DNA from: Microcaldota archaeon
GTDB taxonomy: Archaea; Micrarchaeota; Micrarchaeia; Anstonellales; Bilamarchaeaceae
DNA: 19,297 bases
Assembly (NCBI GenBank): GCA_026992595.1
Contig: JALWZW010000037.1
Span: forward strand, 1 to 19,297
Reading direction: 5' to 3'
Each line of letters starts with the position of its first letter. Position 1 is the stretch's first letter. The translations under genes were made by a program, and so were the position numbers. Positions 14,971 through 19,297 of the stretch are shown piece after piece. Below the pieces are notes generated by a model. The model worked only from the letters and a program-made list of their open reading frames with translations. It was not told where the DNA came from and did no database searches.

Positions 14971-15696
14971 ATGGAAAAACGGCTCATAAATCATGCGTTG
15001 GAAATATACCTGCGCAAAAGATGGGTGATAACGGTTTTTGCAATCCCTTTCCTTCTTTCTGCGCTATTACTGCTCATAGTACCTGCCCCCACCTACGCAG
15101 CGTTAGGGGCGCTCTATTTAAGGACAGGCAGCATTCCTGACCTTAATATATGGGAAGCAGCGCTTACGGTAGCGGTCTATGCGGTTGCGCTCTTTATTAG
15201 CAGTGATGCGGCAGTGAATATAGCAGTGGTGGTGAAAACCCAAAGAACGCTCACAAAAATAACTTCAGAAATTATAGAAAACGCCAAAAAGTATGCAAGC
15301 AAGATATTTATTATATATACCTTAGCGCTCTTCATTCTCACGGTAGCCCAAATACTCCTATATGACCACCCTTTAAAGGCCGCTCTCTTTGCTTTAGTGA
15401 GCGGTGCGGTTGCCTTTGCGCTATTCTTCACCCTCCCCGCGGTGGTGATAGACGAATTGGGAGTGGGGGAGAGCATAAAACAATCGCTTAAAATAGGGGC
15501 GCAAAAATGGAGAGAGGTATTAATATGGGCTATCGCCTTTACCCTTCTTCTCGCCTTTTTAGAAGCGCTGCTCCTTCACCTCCCCTCCCCCTGGGGCACC
15601 GCAGCCGTTTTTCTCATAAACGCCCTCATAATCACGCCCTTTTTCATAGTCCTGCAAATGCAAATATATATGGAAAAATACCCGTTGGCGAGATGA
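14971..15696 (+). CDS. Polytopic membrane protein, function unknown
   Basis: A 241-aa integral membrane protein with about six hydrophobic segments, at roughly residues 19-39, 54-83, 109-130, 137-159, 180-204 and 209-234. Between the fourth and fifth lies a cytoplasmic loop, VIDELGVGESIKQSLKIGAQKWREVL. The motif of a conserved Asp/Glu-G pair followed by ESIKxSLK recurs in archaeal multi-pass proteins of the broad DUF975/glycerophosphodiesterase-membrane-domain type, but I cannot name a family with confidence and see no catalytic residues. The ATG at 14971 is set by a TATA-like box about 26 nt upstream. The stop overlaps the fni start as ATGA, so the two are cotranslated. A link to membrane lipid metabolism is plausible from this coupling alone. 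Confidence 0.8.
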   Translation: MEKRLINHALEIYLRKRWVITVFAIPFLLSALLLLIVPAPTYAALGALYLRTGSIPDLNIWEAALTVAVYAVALFISSDAAVNIAVVVKTQRTLTKITSEIIENAKKYASKIFIIYTLALFILTVAQILLYDHPLKAALFALVSGAVAFALFFTLPAVVIDELGVGESIKQSLKIGAQKWREVLIWAIAFTLLLAFLEALLLHLPSPWGTAAVFLINALIITPFFIVLQMQIYMEKYPLAR

Positions 15697-16685
15697 TGAT
15701 AGAGTCAAGAAAGAAAGACCATGTGGATATTGTGGTGGAAAAAGGCGCGCAATACCATAAAAGCGCAGGGTTTGATGCGATTGCATTTGTGCATAACGCA
15801 CTACCTGAAATAGATTTTGAAAAAATAGACCTTTCCACCTCGTTTTTGGGTAAAAAAATAAAATGGCCGCTCTTGATAACAGGAATGACAGGCGGCTATA
15901 AAGAAGCGGGGGAGATAAATAGGCGGTTGGCGGCCTGCGCTGAAAAGTTCGGAATAGCGCTCGGCTTAGGGTCGCAACGGGCGATGGTGGAGAATGAAGC
16001 GCTTAAAAGCACCTATTATGTGCGAGAGGAAGCACCCACCATACCGCTCTTAGCGAACATAGGCGCCTACCAACTAAAAAAATACCCATTAGAAACGGTA
16101 GAAAGATTGGTGAGCGCTGTGGAAGCGGACGGCTTGGCAATCCATCTTAACCCTTTGCAAGAGATAGTGCAGCCAGAGGGGGACAGGGATTATTCAGGGG
16201 TTTTGAAAGCGATAGAAAGGGTGTGCGAAAGAATTGAGAGAGTGGTGGTGAAAGAGACAGGCGCAGGGATATGCAGGGAAGTGGCAGAAAAGCTTAAGGC
16301 AGCCGGGGTGGAGTGGATTGATGTTTCAGGAGCGGGCGGCACCTCTTGGAGCAAAGTGGAGAGAATGAGAGGGGGGCTTAAGGGATTTGATGAATGGGGC
16401 CTGCCTACAGTGATGGCTATAAAGGAGTGCAAAGGGATTGCAAAGCTTATAGGAAGCGGAGGGGTGAGGAACGGCATAGATGCGGCAAAGGCAATAGCGC
16501 TTGGGTGCGAGATGGCGGGAAGCGCCTATCCATTCATTAAAGCAGAAAGAGAAGGAAGGTTGGAAGAGTTTACCGCAGAATTTTTAAAGCAGATGAAGGT
16601 GTGCGCCTATCTTACAGGTTCTGATAGTTTGGAAAAATTAAAGAAAGCGCCCCTTTATTGGGTTTTTTCCCTTACAAGATTATAA
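15693..16685 (+). CDS. fni: Type 2 isopentenyl-diphosphate delta-isomerase
   Basis: This FMN-dependent enzyme interconverts isopentenyl diphosphate and dimethylallyl diphosphate, providing the primer for archaeal isoprenoid lipids. At 330 aa it has a normal length. Motifs in order: SRKKDH (5-10), FVHNALPEIDFEKIDLSTSF (32-51), the FMN loop LITGMTGG (61-68), GLGSQRAMVE (91-100), HLNPLQE (151-157, with the Gln-Glu pair of the active site and Mg site), VVVKETG (K187), the phosphate loops SGAGGTSW (212-219) and GSGGVRNGID (254-263). The FMN/NADPH requirement is known for the family. The frame is open upstream to 15507, but those codons lie inside the membrane-protein gene and lack Fni motifs; ATG 15693 forms an ATGA overlap and immediately precedes the conserved N-terminus. 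Its last 31 bp overlap the convergent gene on the other strand. Confidence 0.96.
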   Translation: MMIESRKKDHVDIVVEKGAQYHKSAGFDAIAFVHNALPEIDFEKIDLSTSFLGKKIKWPLLITGMTGGYKEAGEINRRLAACAEKFGIALGLGSQRAMVENEALKSTYYVREEAPTIPLLANIGAYQLKKYPLETVERLVSAVEADGLAIHLNPLQEIVQPEGDRDYSGVLKAIERVCERIERVVVKETGAGICREVAEKLKAAGVEWIDVSGAGGTSWSKVERMRGGLKGFDEWGLPTVMAIKECKGIAKLIGSGGVRNGIDAAKAIALGCEMAGSAYPFIKAEREGRLEEFTAEFLKQMKVCAYLTGSDSLEKLKKAPLYWVFSLTRL

Positions 16686-17017
16686 AACCGCTTTTCCAAC
16701 CTTAAAAAATATTCGCGCGCTTCAACTGAAATAAGCCGCAAATAGGCCCGCCAAACAGTCATGTTGCCAAAAAAGGTGCAGAGGCGCTCTAATTCATAGA
16801 AAGAAAGCGATTCTTTATCCTGCAATTCATTCATTAAATCTTCAAGGCGCACTGCGTTGGAAAGGATGTGGGAGTATAAAATGCGGTGGTCCTTCCTCCT
16901 TCCTTTACTCACCTCAGGCGAGGTTTGAGAACCCCCTCTAATGACCTTAAACTTTAACCGCGCCATAAAATAGATAAGTGTGAAAAATATTAAAAATATG
17001 AAAACTTCAATTAACAA
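16655..17017 (-). CDS. Small membrane-anchored protein of unknown function
   Basis: A 120-aa protein with one N-terminal hydrophobic segment (VFIFLIFFTLIYFMARLKF, residues 5-23), then a basic linker (GGSQTSPEVSKGRRKDH) and a helical domain to the end. It is probably anchored in the membrane with the domain in the cytoplasm. I recognise no family. The start is unclear: TTG 17017 is the only standard start codon after the upstream stop, but GGAGGG lies directly against it. A rare ATT at 17011 would have better SD spacing, and ATG 16966 would remove most of the hydrophobic segment. The start overlaps the restored end of the HEAT gene by 11 bp, so the two form an operon. Its 3' end overlaps the end of fni by 31 bp tail-to-tail. 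Confidence 0.65.
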   Translation of the reverse strand: MLIEVFIFLIFFTLIYFMARLKFKVIRGGSQTSPEVSKGRRKDHRILYSHILSNAVRLEDLMNELQDKESLSFYELERLCTFFGNMTVWRAYLRLISVEAREYFLRLEKRFYNLVREKTQ

Positions 17018-18003
17018 CCCTCCACTTCGCCCTTATCTTCCTCAGCGCTTCAGAGGCGGCAACTTTTATATCCAAATCGCGCTCCTCTGCCAAAAGATGC
17101 TGAAAAATAGGTAAGAACCCTTATGCACTGCATGCGCATCGCATAATTCCTGCTCCTTAAAAGCACCTCATGAAGGGGCTCTAAAGTGCCTTTATATGTG
17201 AGGCAGAGAGTTGCAAAGATGGTGAAAAGTTCGCTGTGCGCCTCTGCCACCTGCGGCTCCACCAACAAAAGTTTTTCTAAAAAGGAAATAAGGCGGTCAG
17301 GATTAAAGAGCAAAAGAACTTCCTTAAGAAGTTCCCGCTCTCCCTTCTCATTAGAAAGCGCAAAAGAGTAGAGGACAGAAGAAAGAGCCATGTCGCCCAT
17401 CTCTAAAAGAAGGCGGGTAGCAACCTCCTTATACTCTGTTTTAAGATGGTCAATGAGAGCAAAGGCGGCCGGCTCCCTTCCTGCAAGAAGTTCAGCATAA
17501 GCCCTGCACTTTATAAAAAATTCCTTATCATTCACCGCGGGCATGAGGAGGTAAAAAGCGCGCTTGGTGCCTGTATGCGCCAAGGCCTCCACTGCCGCCC
17601 ATCTCAATTGAGGGTCTGAATGGGAGAGGAAGGAAGCCACCTCATCTAAAGCCCAGCCCTCCCCTACAAGAGCGGCAGACCATAAACCGCAGGCGCGCAC
17701 ATAAACATGCTCCTTTTCATTAAGCGCTAAAGAAAGCAGTTCATCACCATAAAGCTTTTTACCTAATTTACCGAGCATAACCGCAGCGCGGGCGCGCACA
17801 GAAGGGTGCGGGCTCTTGAGAAGGGAGAAGAAGGCGTGTGCATTTCTCTCATGCTTTTCTGCCAAGCGCCGTTCCTTCAGCCGCTCCACACTCTCAATCC
17901 ACCGCACCTCTTCCACCGCCACCTTCCCAAAAGCGCCCGTGTATGCAGGCAGTTTATTTAGTATTTTTTTCAATTTTTTTATGTCCATGCGCATATTTTT
18001 CAT
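17007..18003 (-). CDS. HEAT-repeat protein, frameshifted near its 3' end
   Basis: A helical-repeat scaffold protein. HEAT-type units are clear: SPHPSVRARAAVMLGKLGKK (about 64-83), KEHVYVRACGLWSAALVGEG (about 97-116), DPQLRWAAVEALAHTGTKRA (about 130-149) and DKEFFIKCRAYAELLAG (about 159-175), with weaker units after. As it stands, the frame ends at 17050 after an odd SASFGRGARFGYKSCRL tail (317 aa). Removing one base from the A5 run at 17103-17107 (T5 in the gene, after residue 300) restores a further unit with FQHLLAEERDLDIKVAASEA and RKIRAKWRVVN. It then stops at TGA 17007-17009 after 331 aa, inside the start of the next gene. This is either a sequencing/assembly error at a homopolymer or a real late truncation. 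The start is ATG 18003 (17994 and 17988 possible), with a TATA-like box about 27 nt upstream. The binding partner is unknown. Confidence 0.8.
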
Positions 18004-18022
18004 GTTTTTGATTAGATATAAC

Positions 18023-18035
18023 TAAAATATATATC
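18023..18035 (-). promoter_or_regulatory. TATA-like box of the HEAT gene
   Basis: The minus strand reads GATATATATTTTA, centred about 27 nt before ATG 18003 and followed by no SD. This fits a leaderless archaeal promoter. It lies in the 120-bp divergent gap 18004-18123, which holds no other feature except the opposite promoter. Confidence 0.5.
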
Positions 18036-18093
18036 TTATTGCGAAAATTTTGAAATGTTTTCAAAAGTGAAAAGCAACGGAACAAAAAGAAGA

Positions 18094-18103
18094 TTAAAAA
18101 TAT
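18094..18103 (+). promoter_or_regulatory. TATA-like box of the tandem-repeat gene
   Basis: TTAAAAATAT is centred about 26 nt before ATG 18124, preceded by a purine-rich AACAAAAAGAAG that could act as BRE. No SD precedes the ATG, which suggests a leaderless transcript. Confidence 0.5.
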
Positions 18104-18123
18104 TTCGCCAATAATGTTAATTT

Positions 18124-19209
18124 ATGGACAAACCATTTGTAAAAAGCGCACACAAAATCTATTTGGACAATAGAGAGTTGATTGATGGAGTGGAGTTTAA
18201 AGATGAGAAAGAAGCTTTTGAGTGGATTAAAGAGAACAGAGAGAAAGTGAAGGGGAGAAAAGGAGAGGAGTTAAGCTTGGTGTATATAGCAGAGGTACTA
18301 AATGTTGCAGGGAAGATTAGGGATGAGGATTTGCAAAAAGTGGAATGGATGTGTGGAGCTTATGAAATCTATTTGGACAATAGAGAGTTGATTGACGGAG
18401 TGGAGTTTAAAGATGAGAAAAAAGCTTTTGAGTGGATTAAAGAGAACAGAGAGAAAGTGAAAGGGAGAAAAGGAGAGGAGTTAAGCTTGGTGTATATTGC
18501 GAAGATGTTAAATGTTGCAGGGAAGATTAGGGATGAGGATTTGCAAAAAGTGCAATGGATGTGTTCAGCTTACGAAAGCTATTTGGACAATAAAGAGTTG
18601 ATTGATAAAGAGGAGTTCAAAGATGAGAAAGAAGCTTTTGAGTGGATTAAAGAGAACAGAGAGAAAGTGAAGGGGAGAAAAGGAGAGGAGTTAAGCTTGG
18701 TGTATATTGCGGCGGTATTAAATGTTGCAGGGAAGATTAGGGATGAGGATTTGCAAAAAGTGCAACGGGTGTGCTCAGCTTATGACTTCTTTCAAGCAAA
18801 AAAGCACCTATTCTGGAAATATGTTCAACGGTTTAATAGTAGAGAAGAGGCCATTGAAGGGATAAGAAAACTTTCAGAATTTGACTCTCCGCTGATTTAC
18901 TCGCTGAAAAGGGACAAAAACATAAGCAAGAAATATCTCAGAAATGTGTATAGTGTTATAGAAGGCGAATTAAAGGAGTTGCTAACTGCAAGATGTGTAA
19001 AAAGAGGGTTGACAGCAGAAGAAAGAAAAGAAATAGAAAGATGTTACAGAGAAGCAATGGAAAAGATAAGGAAAAGTAAAGGTAGAAAACACGATAAGAA
19101 GAAGTTGGAAAGAAGAAAATGGCGAGAGACCTGTCGTGTTATAGGAGCGCTAAGAAGCGGGGTAGAGTTAGAAGAAAGAGCATATAAAAAACTAAGGTCC
19201 AGATATTGA
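18124..19209 (+). CDS. Protein with three near-identical 70-residue repeats, unknown function
   Basis: A 361-aa charged, helical protein that I do not recognise. Residues 8-217 are three tandem 70-residue units, each with YLDN(R/K)ELID, EFKDEK(E/K)AFEWIKENREKV, KGRKGEELSLVYIA, LNVAGKIRDEDLQKV and a Cys near its end. The unit differences sit mainly after VYIA (EV, KM, AV) and near the end (EWMCG, QWMCS, QRVCS). Residues 218-361 are strongly basic (KSKGRKHDKKKLERRKWRE). They open with a stretch (FNSREEAIEGIRKL, then SPLIYSL and ISKKYLRNVYSV) that may be a diverged fourth unit. No signal peptide or membrane segment is seen. The basic tail could bind nucleic acid; this is inference. Codon use is richer in GAG/AAA/TTT than in neighbours. 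It is divergent from the HEAT gene and upstream of the LSm-like gene. Confidence 0.8.
   Translation: MDKPFVKSAHKIYLDNRELIDGVEFKDEKEAFEWIKENREKVKGRKGEELSLVYIAEVLNVAGKIRDEDLQKVEWMCGAYEIYLDNRELIDGVEFKDEKKAFEWIKENREKVKGRKGEELSLVYIAKMLNVAGKIRDEDLQKVQWMCSAYESYLDNKELIDKEEFKDEKEAFEWIKENREKVKGRKGEELSLVYIAAVLNVAGKIRDEDLQKVQRVCSAYDFFQAKKHLFWKYVQRFNSREEAIEGIRKLSEFDSPLIYSLKRDKNISKKYLRNVYSVIEGELKELLTARCVKRGLTAEERKEIERCYREAMEKIRKSKGRKHDKKKLERRKWRETCRVIGALRSGVELEERAYKKLRSRY
18145..18774 (+). repeat. Three direct tandem repeats of 210 bp
   Basis: The units are 18145-18354, 18355-18564 and 18565-18774. The period is exactly 210 bp, so the reading frame is kept. By hand I count about 14 differences between units 1 and 2. 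The core from the EAFEWIKENREKV codons to VYIA is almost unchanged in all three, including synonymous sites, so the duplications are recent or are kept alike by gene conversion. Confidence 0.93.
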
Positions 19210-19220
19210 AGAAAGAAAAA

Positions 19221-19229
19221 TTTAAAAAA
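19221..19229 (+). promoter_or_regulatory. TATA-like box before the LSm-like gene
   Basis: TTTAAAAAA lies about 40 nt before ATG 19265. With the usual spacing, transcription would start near 19250, giving a short leader just long enough to carry the SD at 19251-19258. Confidence 0.35.
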
Positions 19230-19250
19230 TAAAACACTCAAACGGAAATA

Positions 19251-19258
19251 AAGGAGGT
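19251..19258 (+). promoter_or_regulatory. Strong Shine-Dalgarno site of the LSm-like gene
   Basis: AAGGAGGT is a near-perfect SD, 6 nt before ATG 19265. It makes the 11 visible codons a credible gene start. Confidence 0.75.
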
Positions 19259-19264
19259 AATTCT

Positions 19265-19297
19265 ATGCCAGAAAAAAGGCCATTTGATGTGCTAAAT
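19265..19297 (+). CDS. Sm-like (LSm) RNA-binding protein, N-terminus only (3' truncated)
   Basis: Only 11 codons are in the window: MPEKRPFDVLN. The RP(L/F)DVLN start is the typical opening helix of archaeal Sm-like proteins (for example RPLDVLN before the KPVIVRLKGG strand), which form RNA-binding heptamer rings in the cytoplasm. The strong AAGGAGGT site 6 nt upstream shows this is a true start. The rest of the gene should run past the right edge for about 65-75 further residues. The call depends on a short match, so it is probable rather than certain. If right, it is one of the best signs that the window is archaeal. Confidence 0.6.
   Translation, partial: MPEKRPFDVLN

Noticed and set aside
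14895..14987. Hydrophobic N-terminal extension of the ankyrin protein
   Set aside because: The upstream start lies within the divergent gene and beyond both TATA-like boxes, so a transcript from the predicted promoter could not include it.
15507..15692. N-terminal extension of fni
   Set aside because: The extra codons lie within the membrane-protein gene and lack Fni similarity; ATG 15693 gives an ATGA overlap and the conserved SRKKDH start.
17095..17115. Programmed ribosomal frameshift in the HEAT gene
   Set aside because: The A5/T5 run alone is not a convincing slippery site and I see no stimulatory structure; an indel or sequencing error is simpler.
18145..18774. CRISPR array or mobile-element repeats
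   Set aside because: The unit is 210 bp, in frame, without spacers, and encodes a continuous protein.
1..19297. tRNA, rRNA or riboswitch genes
   Set aside because: Gaps between genes are at most about 120 bp, and none shows tRNA arms, rRNA-like sequence or a recognisable riboswitch core.

Overview
The window looks like chromosomal DNA of an archaeon, most likely a DPANN-type lineage (Micrarchaeota or Diapherotrites would fit). Four things support this. The truncated gene at the right edge starts like an archaeal Sm/LSm protein. There is a type 2 isopentenyl-diphosphate isomerase. Several genes have A/T-rich TATA-like boxes 23-30 nt before the start codon, as in leaderless archaeal transcription, while genes inside operons use Shine-Dalgarno (SD) motifs or ATGA overlaps. 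Codon use favours AUA and AGG/AGA. The lineage is inferred, not proven.

Layout. (1) 2-3969, plus strand: the 3' end of gyrB, a complete gyrA, then an A/T-rich pair: a SocA/Panacea-like or YwgA-like protein and a small protein with a PIN-like N-terminus. (2) 3966-14164, minus strand: a long co-directional run. Read 5' to 3' it encodes a secreted helical protein (720 aa), a secreted protein with a probable C-terminal beta-barrel (675 aa), a secreted protein with Ig-like repeats (866 aa), a secreted thermonuclease with a lamin-tail-like domain (268 aa), a helical cytoplasmic-looking protein (232 aa), an alpha/beta hydrolase and an imidazolonepropionase-like amidohydrolase. (3) 14193-14894, minus: an ankyrin-repeat protein, divergent from (4) 14971-16685, plus: a polytopic membrane protein translationally coupled to fni. 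(5) 16655-18003, minus: a HEAT-repeat gene with an apparent one-base frameshift near its 3' end, and a small membrane-anchored protein whose 3' end overlaps fni. (6) 18124-19209, plus: a protein of unknown function with three nearly identical 70-residue repeats, followed by the start of the LSm-like gene. The window is almost fully coding; no gap exceeds about 120 bp and I saw no tRNA, rRNA, CRISPR array or insertion sequence.

Functionally, gyrBA (supercoiling) and fni (isoprenoids for archaeal lipids) are housekeeping. The striking part is 5843-14164, which looks like an undescribed envelope or secretion cluster. Its 675-aa product ends in about 300 residues of alternating, turn-separated strands resembling an outer-membrane beta-barrel. 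That would be remarkable in an archaeon and would fit a two-membrane envelope. The secreted nuclease next to it could supply nucleotides scavenged from outside DNA. These functional links are inference from gene order.
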